DNA of 64,000 bases, from NCBI GenBank assembly GCA_029012365.1, contig JAQXLY010000055.1, forward strand, positions 1 through 64,000, written 5' to 3'. The stretch comes from Lachnospiraceae bacterium. Lineage in GTDB: Bacteria > Bacillota > Clostridia > Lachnospirales > Lachnospiraceae. The notes under the pieces were generated by a model. It ran no database searches and was not told the origin of the DNA. It worked only from the letters and a program-made list of their open reading frames with translations. Position 1 is the stretch's first letter. Every line of letters starts with the position of its first letter. The position numbers and the translations under genes are program-made. Below, piece after piece: positions 7,699 to 17,228 of the stretch.

Positions 7699-10227
7699 TT
7701 AGTATAAGAAGCTGATATAAATATCTCCGCCTTCATGAAACAGAGCTTCTGCCTCCGCTTTCCCGGCTGTCACACTACGTCCTCTTGCCGGGTCATAATA
7801 CGTGACTTCCTTTGCGGTATACGAGGTAATCACCACAGCATCTCCGGACGGCTTCATGGCAAGTACCGGCTGTCCCTTCCATACAAAGTAAAGAACCTGA
7901 TCAAGTCCGGCTCCGGTGAGAACCGCCGTGCGTGCTTTCGTATAACGCTCTATCACCTCCCGGAGCGGTTTTTCCACTTCTTCCCCGGAAACGTCTGCCG
8001 TTATTCCCTTTGCCAAAAGCATAATTTTCACTGCTGCCTGTACCGAACCGATGTCATCTCCGGCTTTGACTCCCGTCACATTCGGAACCGAGGCGGTACT
8101 CCCCTTTACTCCTCGCTCCCAGACAATTTTACCTTCTTCATTGATTACTGTCCCCACCTTTTCATCAGCCGCCTTTATCGCTTCTCCTGCAGTTTCGTAG
8201 ATACCGTCAATCATACCGTAGTAATAGGTATAGTATGCTTCTTCTCCCGTCTCCAGCTCATTGATTCTAAGTGTTGTGTCCTCATCCGCCACAGTGTATA
8301 AAACAGACACCGTTTTCGGAATTTCCTCCATCACAAAATCGGAAGGAAATGTAATGTAATACTCCGTCAGAAGACGTTCCGTTACCCGCTTTGCAAGTGA
8401 AATCTTCCCGGTTACCGCTATATCCTGACTCAGAATGTATTCGCTTTCTGCCGTTTCATAATTCCCGTCCGCATTTCGAACCAGACGTTCCAGACAAATC
8501 ACGTTTCCGGATGTTTCCACATCACTCACATAATATCCGTCCCTGCTGTACACCTTTTTTATCTGCCCGTCCGCAGTACAAATGTGTACCTGATACATTG
8601 CATGAGTAATACTTCCATCCTCATTTAGCACCGTGTCTTCCAGTCTTCCGTAGCCGCAGATAAGATTATCCTCCGACCTGCCTAACAGCTTAATGTATTC
8701 ACCCTCTCCGGGCAGCTTTATTATAATCTTTCCGGTCTCAGGATAAAGAATGTTTATTCTATCCGTCTGACCCTGTTCCTGATACGCAAAATACCGTTCA
8801 TTTACTGAATAAACATAATTTCCGTCACGAACCTCCGAGGCAAGCTCATCCAGCTTCTCCGTTACCAGATTATATGCGTACAATCTCCCGTTCACCATAA
8901 AATAGAATACATCATAATCATTCAGATACGCAAAGCCGCCCAGCTCCTCTTTCAAAATCTGGAAGGTTGTATTCACCGGAATATAAATCAGCTCCTCCAG
9001 ACGCTGTTGTTCATGGTAATACCGATATACAAACAGCCCGACTCTTCCCTCATAGATTCCATGATTCATATAGCCGCTTACAAGAAAGGTAATGTTGCCC
9101 CCTGCTTCCATTTTCAGGACACGTATCTCATGTCCCTCCTGAAGTCCGCACATACGTGCAAGCGAATCATGTTCCGAGGAAAACAGAGTAGAAATCGTAT
9201 TCTCGGCCAGACTGTAACAGTACAACGACCCGTTTCTTACAAAGGTCGCCATACTGTGGTCCGAATTCGGATACAGCGCGATATCAGCATCCGCTGTAAT
9301 ACCTATTTTCAGGTCACTCTGGGACAGACTGGCATTCACGGGGTCAAATACGGACTCCGTATATCTTTCATAATTTAAAAGATGCACCACATCTCCGAGA
9401 TAGCGAATCCGGTAATACTCTTTCACAAAATAACTTTCTGCCCCGTATCCGGCATCGATTGATACACAATACCGTACAACCGCCGTCATAATCTCCTCAT
9501 AAAACTCTGTCACGGAAATCAGCGGTTCGGTCAGTAGTACCGGAGACAGCTCTCCCCACGCCACCGTTTTATAGCCGGAATGAATGTCTACATAACCGAA
9601 ACTGTCTGCTGATGCTCCGGCCTTCGTTTCCAGATACGGAATAATTGCCTCATTATCTGCGGCATCACTGCTTCTTGTATTTTCTCCGAACGTCCGGATA
9701 AACTCCAGTTTATCCTTTAACATAGGGTTTGCATACTGCTTGATACGAAAATAGTAATACATACGCTTTCCCACATTGTTAATCAATGTGACCTTCACTG
9801 CGTACTCCGTTCCCTCTTTTAAATCCGCCTTCAATTTAATGCGGACAATCTTGCAATCCTCCTGTTTCTCAAATGCATTAATCGTCCCGGAATCCACTTC
9901 CGCTTCACTGGAAATGTCTAACACCTCATATTTCAGCCGACGGATATCCATATCATATTCCTTAATCTTCAGCTCAAAAATTCCCTCTTTATCAATAGGA
10001 ATCATATCCTCCCGATTTAATATGGTGTCCATATTTGAGCTGTATCCGTACAGACAATTAATCTCCTCCCCGCACGTAAGTACCGACACCGTAGGAAACG
10101 CCGCCTGCCCTACCGATACCGTCTCCACCTTCCCCGCAGGCACGGTTTCTCCGAGGCGGTTGCCGAAAAACAATACCGCCCCGCAGAATACCACAATCAG
10201 ATAGATAACTTGATATACTCTTTTCAT
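7699..10227 (-). CDS. Large membrane-anchored extracytoplasmic protein with decayed C39-like domain
   Basis: An 842-residue protein. Residues about 5-22 form an uncleaved signal or anchor helix. The next ~650 residues are beta-rich, with repeated short units of the type found in beta propellers (phrases such as SLYCYSLAENT and RLYAYNLVTEK). The last ~130 residues resemble the C39-like peptidase fold: a helix where the Cys-Gly motif should be (SVQAAVKIML), then GQPVLAMKPSGDAVVITSY and VTYYDPARG. The usual catalytic Cys is absent and the His of GHAVV is replaced by Asp, so peptidase activity is unlikely. It starts 1 nt after the stop of the upstream methyltransferase gene, implying translational coupling. 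Function unknown. Confidence 0.7.
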   Translation of the reverse strand: MKRVYQVIYLIVVFCGAVLFFGNRLGETVPAGKVETVSVGQAAFPTVSVLTCGEEINCLYGYSSNMDTILNREDMIPIDKEGIFELKIKEYDMDIRRLKYEVLDISSEAEVDSGTINAFEKQEDCKIVRIKLKADLKEGTEYAVKVTLINNVGKRMYYYFRIKQYANPMLKDKLEFIRTFGENTRSSDAADNEAIIPYLETKAGASADSFGYVDIHSGYKTVAWGELSPVLLTEPLISVTEFYEEIMTAVVRYCVSIDAGYGAESYFVKEYYRIRYLGDVVHLLNYERYTESVFDPVNASLSQSDLKIGITADADIALYPNSDHSMATFVRNGSLYCYSLAENTISTLFSSEHDSLARMCGLQEGHEIRVLKMEAGGNITFLVSGYMNHGIYEGRVGLFVYRYYHEQQRLEELIYIPVNTTFQILKEELGGFAYLNDYDVFYFMVNGRLYAYNLVTEKLDELASEVRDGNYVYSVNERYFAYQEQGQTDRINILYPETGKIIIKLPGEGEYIKLLGRSEDNLICGYGRLEDTVLNEDGSITHAMYQVHICTADGQIKKVYSRDGYYVSDVETSGNVICLERLVRNADGNYETAESEYILSQDIAVTGKISLAKRVTERLLTEYYITFPSDFVMEEIPKTVSVLYTVADEDTTLRINELETGEEAYYTYYYGMIDGIYETAGEAIKAADEKVGTVINEEGKIVWERGVKGSTASVPNVTGVKAGDDIGSVQAAVKIMLLAKGITADVSGEEVEKPLREVIERYTKARTAVLTGAGLDQVLYFVWKGQPVLAMKPSGDAVVITSYTAKEVTYYDPARGRSVTAGKAEAEALFHEGGDIYISFLY

Positions 10228-10228
10228 T

Positions 10229-11404
10229 CTACTCTTTCTCCGTCAAAAGCCGGTAAAGTGTCGGCTCCGTTTTACAGTACAAAAGAATCTCCTTGGTATT
10301 ACGCTCCACACATTCCGCAAGCCGTTCCTTTGCAATGCTCTCCTTTTTTACCGCACGCAGCATAATATTTTTAGGAGTATGCTCCATATCAATGAACTCC
10401 AGCAGCTGCGTCTTATATCCGCACGCTTCCATAACATTTGCCCGAAAGGCATCCGTCATAAGGGCTGACATCCGCTCTTTTATAATTCCGTACTTCAAAA
10501 ACGGTTCCAACGCCTCGCATTCCATCTGCCTGTTCCACTCATGCTGACAGCATGGAACGGAAAGAACAACGGATGCCCCCCAGCATATTGCCTTATATAA
10601 AGCATAGTCCGTTGCCGTATCACATGCATGAAGCGTAACAACCATATCCACTGCCGAATCCTTGTTATATCCGGCAATATCTCCGCATAAAAACTCCAGC
10701 TTATCGTAACCGTAAGCTTTTGCCAGACGATTGCAATGTGCAATTACATCCTTTTTCAAATCCAGCCCCACAATCCGGATTGTATACCCCTTAATTATAT
10801 GAAGATAATAGTAAAGTGCAAAGGTCAGATATGACTTCCCGCACCCGAAATCCAGAATCTTTATCTCCCGGTCCTTCGGAAGTGCCGGCAGAATATCCTC
10901 CACAAGCTCCAGAAAACGGTTAATCTGTCGAAACTTATCATATTTTGCCTTAATCACCGCTCCTTCTTTCGTCATGACACCAAGGTCAATCAAAAAAGGC
11001 ACCGGAGTCCCTTCCTCTAACAGATACTGTTTTTTCCGGTTATGCTCTCTCGGAGTCACAACAGCTGCCGCATCCTGCCGTCTCTTACACTTTACCGTTG
11101 CATTTCCCTTTTTTCCGAGCAGAACCGTTCTCTGGTAAAACACCGACAAAAGCTCCGCCTGCTTAAAACAGCCTGTATCCAGCCACTTTGTCACCCGTTT
11201 TGTTACTTCTTCCTCCGTACAGTTTGCATGAAACACCTGTGTTCCGCGGTATTCCTCTATCTGGTAGCACTGCTTTTTGCCGATTACCACAGGATACACC
11301 TTCACCTTTGAAAGCATTGCCGATTTCGGCGCATCGCTTAATATGATGCGTTGTAACCCTTCTTCCATGCTCTTTGCAACTGCCTCGCCTATCGTCCGTT
11401 CCAT
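10229..11404 (-). CDS. SAM-dependent methyltransferase (Methyltransf_32-like)
   Basis: A 391-residue cytoplasmic protein. A small N-terminal domain (about 1-140) is followed by a class I methyltransferase domain. The SAM-binding glycine loop is ILDFGCGKSYLTFAL. The acidic ribose-binding residue follows in IVGLDLKKDVI, then a FLCGDIAGY adenine-pocket segment and VTLHACDTATDYAL. The LHACDTATD phrase and overall layout match the family often annotated as Methyltransf_32, whose substrate in bacteria is not established; RNA is a possible target. AAAGGAAAG sits before the ATG. The 842-residue envelope protein gene follows almost without a gap. Confidence 0.85.
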   Translation of the reverse strand: MERTIGEAVAKSMEEGLQRIILSDAPKSAMLSKVKVYPVVIGKKQCYQIEEYRGTQVFHANCTEEEVTKRVTKWLDTGCFKQAELLSVFYQRTVLLGKKGNATVKCKRRQDAAAVVTPREHNRKKQYLLEEGTPVPFLIDLGVMTKEGAVIKAKYDKFRQINRFLELVEDILPALPKDREIKILDFGCGKSYLTFALYYYLHIIKGYTIRIVGLDLKKDVIAHCNRLAKAYGYDKLEFLCGDIAGYNKDSAVDMVVTLHACDTATDYALYKAICWGASVVLSVPCCQHEWNRQMECEALEPFLKYGIIKERMSALMTDAFRANVMEACGYKTQLLEFIDMEHTPKNIMLRAVKKESIAKERLAECVERNTKEILLYCKTEPTLYRLLTEKE

Positions 11405-11535
11405 TTTCTTTCCTTTCCTGCAAGCTTATCCACTTTTCAGTATAGCATACTTTGGCTGAAATTCAAGAGATACACGCACGTTTTTCTATCACTGTCATAT
11501 ACTACAACAACACATATTGTAAGGCAGGTTCATCT

Positions 11536-11964
11536 ATGCCAAAAATCTATTCCAAACCCAATTCTCCCGAAGAACCGCGTTCCCGTTTTTACCCTGTACA
11601 GGATATGCCGCCGCAGATTTTTGTCGGGCAACACCCCATGCAGCAAAAAAACGGTAACGAAGCATATTTTGAACAGCGCCATCCCGTTATGTTACGGCGT
11701 CTTTATCAGGCAGCGGATACTCTTCTGGAAACATATCCGGAACAGGGCTTTATCTATGATGCCTATCCTGACTACTTATCCCTGCGTCTGTTACGCAATC
11801 GTATTTTACGTGAAAACAGCGAACTGACGGAGGAATTTTTACAGGCAGGCTGTCCGATTTCATGGCTGGAGCTTTTAACGGACACCATCCTGTCCGAGCT
11901 TCTTTGCCGGAAGCGCTGCCACTACCGCAAACCAATCGGAGATGCCAGAACCACCTCTGTCTGA
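11536..11964 (+). CDS. Small conserved-looking hypothetical protein
   Basis: A 142-residue soluble protein that I do not recognise. The N-terminus is proline-rich (KPNSPEEPRSRFYPVQDMPP). A helical core follows with RHPVMLRRLYQAADTLLETYP and YDAYPDYLSLRLLRNRIL, ending in a CRKRCHYRK segment. I use the ATG at 11536 because AGGCAGG lies upstream. A longer reading from 11452 would add a stretch with no ribosome site that looks unlike protein. It is divergent from the methyltransferase gene. Its last 43 nt overlap the 3' end of the convergent gene at 11922, so both messages share a complementary tail. Confidence 0.65.
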   Translation: MPKIYSKPNSPEEPRSRFYPVQDMPPQIFVGQHPMQQKNGNEAYFEQRHPVMLRRLYQAADTLLETYPEQGFIYDAYPDYLSLRLLRNRILRENSELTEEFLQAGCPISWLELLTDTILSELLCRKRCHYRKPIGDARTTSV

Positions 11965-12680
11965 TTTCTGCCACGGTCATAATAAATTGCAACCTGTACA
12001 TTGATTTTTTTCTTTTCCACTACAATATATTCTTCTTCCGCACCGGTATACGCATAGACCGTATACTCCGTATTTTCCCGGTTTTCGTATACCGGCTGCG
12101 CATAAAGCTCCTTCAGAAGATGATTTGTAAGTTCATCCTTCTTAGATAACGGAATTTCCCCGGAATATATTCCGCACAGCTCCAATGTGGTACTAACCTC
12201 TTCCAGTCCCGTTTTCCTTGCGGCACCAAGCATTACTTCCCGGAATTCCGCCACCGAGACGGCATGCTTTCCCCATAATGTAATTTCGGCGCATAGATAA
12301 TACTCTTTCATTTCCGTCAAATATACAACCTTTACGACAGAGTGAGCCTCGGCAGCCTCCCTTTCGTATACATATTCCACACGTCCCTCATAACTCACTT
12401 CTCTGATATCACCGTCAACCTGAAGTCCGATTTGCTCCCCGAAATAAGAAATCAGTTTTTCCTTTGCGAATCCGTACGGAGGCGGAAGATAACGCCCGGT
12501 CAGCGTTACCGTTCCATCGCTTTCCTCCGGTGTCAGCGTCATAAACGCTCCCGCAATACTGGCCTGCGCTAAAAAAGCCCGTTCCGTAACAACACGGAAT
12601 GCCATTGCAATCAACAGTATTGCTACTACTCCTCCGGTTATCTTTTTCTGTTTTCCGTTCATTTTCCATGAAAAGCTCAT
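11922..12680 (-). CDS. Membrane-anchored protein, resembles YwmB-like proteins
   Basis: A 252-residue exported protein. Residues about 10-30 form a single hydrophobic anchor (KKITGGVVAILLIAMAFRVV) and the rest is an alternating alpha/beta extracytoplasmic domain. Its layout (a duplicated alpha-beta sandwich, one signal/anchor, segments such as YLPPPYGFAKEKLISYFG and a late VEKKKINVQVAIYYD) recalls the YwmB family of Firmicutes. I call this only a resemblance because I could not run a profile search. I start it at the ATG at 12680, preceded by AGGAG at 8 nt. It lies 81 nt downstream of the ClpX-like gene and overlaps its convergent neighbour by 43 nt. Confidence 0.6.
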   Translation of the reverse strand: MSFSWKMNGKQKKITGGVVAILLIAMAFRVVTERAFLAQASIAGAFMTLTPEESDGTVTLTGRYLPPPYGFAKEKLISYFGEQIGLQVDGDIREVSYEGRVEYVYEREAAEAHSVVKVVYLTEMKEYYLCAEITLWGKHAVSVAEFREVMLGAARKTGLEEVSTTLELCGIYSGEIPLSKKDELTNHLLKELYAQPVYENRENTEYTVYAYTGAEEEYIVVEKKKINVQVAIYYDRGRNQTEVVLASPIGLR

Positions 12681-12761
12681 AAAAAATACTCCTCTCCGCC
12701 TATCCTTCCGATAAGGCCTCTTTTTGAGGAGTATTTCCATATTTTAACATCTCATTCCGTC

Positions 12762-14171
12762 TTATTCTTCCGAACCCCGCATCTCGATTACCGGACCGCC
12801 GCATCCCCTTACATAGTCTCCCGTAATCGTTACCTTTCCGATGGTATCATCCTTCGGTATTTCATACATGATATCTAACATGATTTCCTCAAGAATCGCA
12901 CGTAACGCACGGGCTCCCGTGTCCTTTTCGAGTGCACGTTCGGCAATCGCGTCCAGTGCACTGTCATCGAATACAAGCTTCACTTCATCCAGCTCAAGCA
13001 GATGCTCATATTGCTTCAATATAGCATTTTTCGGCTCTCTCAGTACCCGGATAAGCTGCTCCTTTCCGAGTCCCTGCAGCGAAAAAATAACCGGAAGACG
13101 TCCCAAAAACTCCGGAATCATGCCGTATTCCCGTAAATCCTCCACAGTGACCTTCTCTAACAGCCTTTTATCCTCATCATACTTGTCCTTCAGCTCAGAC
13201 CCAAACCCAATCATCGCCGTCTGGTTCAAACGCTTTTTTATTATTTTGTCTAAATCCGGAAAGGCACCGCCGCAGATAAACAGGATGTCCTTCGTATTGA
13301 TTGTTGTCATCGGCACCATTGCATTTTTATTTGTAGCACCCACAGGCACTTCCACCTCGCTACCCTCTAACAGCTTTAGAAGTCCCTGTTGTACCGATTC
13401 TCCGCTGACATCACGGCTGTTCGTATTGCGCTTTTTCGCAATCTTGTCAATTTCATCGATAAAAATAATTCCGTGCTCCGCACGTTCTACGTCGTTATCT
13501 GCGGCTGCTAACAGCTTTGAAAGTACACTTTCCACATCATCACCGATATAGCCCGCCTCCGTCAGTGTGGTGGCATCGGTAATGGCAAGCGGTACATTCA
13601 ACAGTCTTGCCAGTGTTTTAACAAGATACGTTTTTCCGCTTCCGGTCGGTCCTAACATAAGCATATTTGACTTTTCCAGTTCAATCGCCGCATCCTTATC
13701 CGCCACTCTTTTATAATGATTATACACCGCAACGGAAATTACCTTCTTGGCATGCTCCTGTCCCACCACATACTCATCTAACTCTGCCTTGATTTTATGA
13801 GGAGCCTTCAGTTTTTTAATATCCAATGCCTGAACCTTTTCCTGCTCGTTCTCCTTTTCCTTCGCAGCCTTGGCCTTTTTCTTTACCTTCGGCATTTTCT
13901 GAAACTCACCGCCGAAGCGAAACATGGAAGGGTCTATGGACAGCATCTCCATGTACGGAAAATTACCGCCGTTTATAGAATCAAATGTCTTTTGAAGACA
14001 ATCTCCGCAGATACATAACTCATTCGGCATATGAATCATCTTCCCTGCAATGCTTGCCGGTCTGCGGCACATCTGACAATACTCTTCATATTCGGACTTA
14101 TTTTTCTCCGTTGCCATCTTTTCCGTTATTTCTTCCTTATTTCCTTCCGACAGATTCTTTTCGTTCTCCAT
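12762..14171 (-). CDS. ClpX-like AAA+ unfoldase lacking the RKH loop
   Basis: A 469-residue homologue of ClpX, the hexameric unfoldase that feeds ClpP. It has an N-terminal zinc-binding domain (CQMC then CICGDC), Walker A GPTGSGKT near residue 175, pore loop GYIGDDVE (ClpX normally GYVGEDVE), Walker B IIFIDEID, sensor motifs, GAR (arginine sensor) and a ClpP-binding loop IGFGSEL. The loop between the second pore region and FICGGAF normally holds Arg-Lys-His. Here it reads GATNKNAMVPMTTINT, so RKH is missing. The linker at about 95-120 is long and Lys/Glu rich. I use the ATG at 14171 (AAGGTG upstream). It is not next to clpP, tig or lon, and sits 23 nt after a sugar-transferase gene. It may be a specialised second ClpX. 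Confidence 0.85.
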   Translation of the reverse strand: MENEKNLSEGNKEEITEKMATEKNKSEYEEYCQMCRRPASIAGKMIHMPNELCICGDCLQKTFDSINGGNFPYMEMLSIDPSMFRFGGEFQKMPKVKKKAKAAKEKENEQEKVQALDIKKLKAPHKIKAELDEYVVGQEHAKKVISVAVYNHYKRVADKDAAIELEKSNMLMLGPTGSGKTYLVKTLARLLNVPLAITDATTLTEAGYIGDDVESVLSKLLAAADNDVERAEHGIIFIDEIDKIAKKRNTNSRDVSGESVQQGLLKLLEGSEVEVPVGATNKNAMVPMTTINTKDILFICGGAFPDLDKIIKKRLNQTAMIGFGSELKDKYDEDKRLLEKVTVEDLREYGMIPEFLGRLPVIFSLQGLGKEQLIRVLREPKNAILKQYEHLLELDEVKLVFDDSALDAIAERALEKDTGARALRAILEEIMLDIMYEIPKDDTIGKVTITGDYVRGCGGPVIEMRGSEE

Positions 14172-14194
14172 TTCCTTCACCTTCCCAACTAAGC

Positions 14195-15592
14195 TTAATA
14201 TGCATTTTTATTGATAAAGCCCTTAAATACGGTTAAAAACAATATTTTAATATCCAGTCCCAATGTCCAGTTTTCAATATAGTGCACATCGTACTCGATT
14301 CTTTTGCGTATGGAAGTGTCCCCTCGGTATCCGTTCACCTGTGCCCAGCCGGTCATTCCGGGCCGCACCTGATGCTTTATCATATAACGCGGAATCTCTT
14401 CTCTGAACTTTTCCACAAACTTCGGCCGTTCCGGTCTCGGACCTATCAGACTCATATCTCCTTTTAATACATTAAACAACTGCGGCAATTCATCAATGCT
14501 TGTTTTACGGATAATTTTCCCGATTCCTGTAACTCTGGAGTCGTTTTTGGTCGTCCACGCACCTGCTTCCCGTGCCGCATCCTGCACTACCATAGAACGA
14601 AACTTGTACATCTTAAATTCCCGGTTGTGAAGCCCTACACGCACCTGTGAAAAAATTACCGGTCCTTTGGACGTAAGTTTAATGATAAATGCCACTATAA
14701 GCATGGGAACGGAGAAAACCAGCAGGCACGTGAAAGCCCCTACGATATCCATACTGCGCTTAATCACACGATTTACCACATTACTGAGCGGAACCTTTCG
14801 TATATTAATCACCGGAAGTCCTTCCAAATCCTCTATATACGGTACTGTAGGTATAATATGATTATAGTCCGGTATAAATTTCGTATGCACACCGGAATAT
14901 TCGCACTGCGACACAAGCTTTTCCAGCTTTGCATATTCTTCAATCGCAAGAGTAATGGCAATTTCATCATAATTTTTTTCACTCAGGTAAGAGGAAAGCT
15001 CATCCATTGTTCCGATAACCTCTACCTTTTTGTATCTTGTTCCTACTGCCATCTTATCGTCGAGAATTCCGTGAATATAATATCCCCACTGCGGATTTGC
15101 AAGAATCCGGTCCACATATGCCTCCGCCGCGCGACTGTATCCCACAATCAGAATATGCTTCAGGTTCTTTCCTTTCCTTCGTATATGCTCCAGTATTTTT
15201 CGCAGACAGATTCGGAATGCACCCTCCAAAATAACATTCGCACTATAGAAAAATGCAAGAAAATAACGGGAAATATCCATCTTACACAGAAACAGCAACG
15301 CAATAAAGCCCACACCGCTGATTATATTCGCCTTTAATACAAGCCATAATTCCCATTGCAGACCCCTGCCCCGTTTCGGAGCATACAAGCCGCAGAGCCA
15401 GTAAATCAGTAAATATACCGGCAGCAATATTATAAGAAAGCGTGCGTATATCTCAAGAGTATAATCTCCTTTTTTCTCCATATCAAGCCAGCTAAAGCGA
15501 AGCATATATGCCACAAAATAAGCCAGCAGAATAAACCACGCATCTGCAACAATATGCAATCTGTTAAATGCCTTTTGATTATCTTTAATCAT
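14195..15592 (-). CDS. Polyprenyl-phosphate sugar phosphotransferase (WcaJ/PssY-like)
   Basis: A 465-residue membrane enzyme that loads the first sugar-1-phosphate onto undecaprenyl phosphate, starting a polysaccharide repeat unit. The N-terminus has four transmembrane helices, then a CoA-binding-like Rossmann domain (HILIVGYSRAAEAYV). The C-terminal catalytic sugar-transferase domain has KRSMDIVGAF, the membrane re-entrant helix, FKMYKFRSM, then TSIDELPQLFNVLKG with the catalytic Asp-Glu, followed by SLIGPRPERP and RPGMTGWAQVNG. These blocks are diagnostic. AGGAG precedes the ATG by 7 nt. It heads a minus-strand unit with the ClpX-like gene and is divergent from htrA. It may serve the exopolysaccharide locus located 20 kb away. 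Confidence 0.92.
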   Translation of the reverse strand: MIKDNQKAFNRLHIVADAWFILLAYFVAYMLRFSWLDMEKKGDYTLEIYARFLIILLPVYLLIYWLCGLYAPKRGRGLQWELWLVLKANIISGVGFIALLFLCKMDISRYFLAFFYSANVILEGAFRICLRKILEHIRRKGKNLKHILIVGYSRAAEAYVDRILANPQWGYYIHGILDDKMAVGTRYKKVEVIGTMDELSSYLSEKNYDEIAITLAIEEYAKLEKLVSQCEYSGVHTKFIPDYNHIIPTVPYIEDLEGLPVINIRKVPLSNVVNRVIKRSMDIVGAFTCLLVFSVPMLIVAFIIKLTSKGPVIFSQVRVGLHNREFKMYKFRSMVVQDAAREAGAWTTKNDSRVTGIGKIIRKTSIDELPQLFNVLKGDMSLIGPRPERPKFVEKFREEIPRYMIKHQVRPGMTGWAQVNGYRGDTSIRKRIEYDVHYIENWTLGLDIKILFLTVFKGFINKNAY

Positions 15593-15766
15593 TTCTTTAC
15601 TCCTATTTCATTTCATTCCCATATATGCTATCTTACATGATTCTTTCCAAAACCTCAACATAAATTTTTGAAAGACAACATTTCTTAACCAATTCGTCAC
15701 AAAGCCTACACAAACACATGTTAAACTAAAGTCACAATCAAGAAAGAAAACAGGGAGGTCAACATT

Positions 15767-17122
15767 ATGGATTCTAATCAGAACGAAACATTACATTCCA
15801 ATTCAGATACGTATCATTTCTGGGCGGAGGATCAGATTCCCGTGCAAAATACGGAGCAAACAATAGAAATTGACGGAACGGACAGCATAAAGATAGAAGA
15901 TGCTCCTGTAAAAAAGAAAAAAAACGGCGGCTTCAAAAAAATTCTCGGCTGCATCGGACTTGCTGCCTGCTTCGGTCTCGTTGCCGGTGTTGCATTTTTC
16001 GGTGTGAAGCTTGCATATACGCACTTCTTTCCGGAAGCTGCACAAAACATGGAGGAGATTGTAATTCAACCGGATGCCGTTTTAAAGAAGCCTGATATTA
16101 CAATCGCCACCACTTCTCTCAGCGAAGTCGGAGAGACAGATGCCTCTGAGACAGTTGCTACCGTCGTGGAACAGACAATGCCGGCCATGGTATCCATTCA
16201 GGCTCTTTACACCAACACTTCCTATTTTTTCGGACGACCGGTTGTCAATGAATCCGAAGGCGGCGGCTCCGGTATAATTGTCGGTTCCAACGAAACCGAT
16301 CTGCTGATTGCTACAAACTACCATGTTATTGAGAACACCTCTACACTAAAGGCAGTTCTTGCCGACGGCACTACACATAACGTTACCGTAAAGGGTTCTG
16401 ATGCCGCAGCGGATTTAGCAATTCTGGCACTTCCGCTTTCCGATTTGACAGAGGACACACTCTCCAAAATCGATGTTGCGGTTCTCGGCGACTCCGATAG
16501 CGCCAAAATCGGTCAGATGGTGATTGCAATCGGTAATGCCCTTGGATACGGTCCTTCCGTAACAGTCGGCTATCTAAGTGCAAAGGATCGTGAAATTACC
16601 ATAGAAGGAAATGATATGATTCTTCTGCAGACCAATGCCGCCATCAACTCCGGCAATAGCGGCGGTGCTCTTTTAAACACCAAAGGAGAGGTAATCGGCA
16701 TAAATAACGCAAAGCTTTCCAGTACCGAAATCGAAGGCATATGCTTTGCCATTCCGATTTCCAAGGCGACACCGATTCTGGAGGAATTAATGACCCGTGA
16801 AATTCTCGCCGAGGAAGAAAAGGGATATCTCGGTGTTTCCGTACAGGAACTGGATTCCACTATTTTTGAATACTACAACTGGCCGCAGGGTGTCTATGTT
16901 TCGGCTGTCACCGAAGGCAGTGCTGCCGAAAAGGCCGGTATCTACCGGGGCGACATCATCACGCATGTCAACGGTGCAAAAGTAACCACCGCAAACCAGC
17001 TGGTGAATGCCGTTACTTCCCACCGTTACGGCACTGTAGTGGAAATCACGTTACAGCGAATCAATAACGGAAAGTTTGAGGAACATACCTTTTCCGTGAC
17101 CTTGCAGCAGAAGCCCGAATAA
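15767..17122 (+). CDS. HtrA/DegP-type serine protease
   Basis: A 451-residue membrane-anchored quality-control protease. An acidic cytoplasmic N-terminus (~55 residues) precedes one transmembrane helix (about 58-82) and a linker. The trypsin-like domain has catalytic His186 (NYHVIEN), Asp216 (AAADLAIL) and Ser298 (NSGNSGGAL). One PDZ domain follows at about 345-440 (KGYLGVSVQ, GVYVSAVTEGSAAEKAGIYRGDII). This is the standard Gram-positive HtrA architecture, acting on misfolded exported proteins at the outer face of the membrane. GGGAGGT lies 7 nt before the ATG. It is monocistronic, with a strong terminator at 17165. The divergent gene is the sugar phosphotransferase. Confidence 0.95.
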   Translation: MDSNQNETLHSNSDTYHFWAEDQIPVQNTEQTIEIDGTDSIKIEDAPVKKKKNGGFKKILGCIGLAACFGLVAGVAFFGVKLAYTHFFPEAAQNMEEIVIQPDAVLKKPDITIATTSLSEVGETDASETVATVVEQTMPAMVSIQALYTNTSYFFGRPVVNESEGGGSGIIVGSNETDLLIATNYHVIENTSTLKAVLADGTTHNVTVKGSDAAADLAILALPLSDLTEDTLSKIDVAVLGDSDSAKIGQMVIAIGNALGYGPSVTVGYLSAKDREITIEGNDMILLQTNAAINSGNSGGALLNTKGEVIGINNAKLSSTEIEGICFAIPISKATPILEELMTREILAEEEKGYLGVSVQELDSTIFEYYNWPQGVYVSAVTEGSAAEKAGIYRGDIITHVNGAKVTTANQLVNAVTSHRYGTVVEITLQRINNGKFEEHTFSVTLQQKPE

Positions 17123-17164
17123 ATTTGCTGTTTTACCTTTTATATAGATTCCCCCCTCATGCTT

Positions 17165-17222
17165 AGAGTGGGCTGTCACACGCAATCATGCGTGCGACAG
17201 CCCACTCTGAACTTTCTTTTCC
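17165..17222 (+). terminator. Strong intrinsic terminator after htrA
   Basis: A 13-bp perfect stem (AGAGTGGGCTGTC with GACAGCCCACTCT) carries an inner CACGCA/TGCGTG hairpin. The T-rich tract CTTTCTTTTCCTTTT follows in the plus direction. No T tract follows in the minus direction, so it serves htrA and probably not the convergent exporter operon. Confidence 0.85.
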
Positions 17223-17228
17223 TTTTGT

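Noticed and set aside
17165..17208. Hairpin as a bidirectional terminator for the exporter operon
   Set aside because: In the minus direction no T tract follows the stem, so only the htrA direction is supported.
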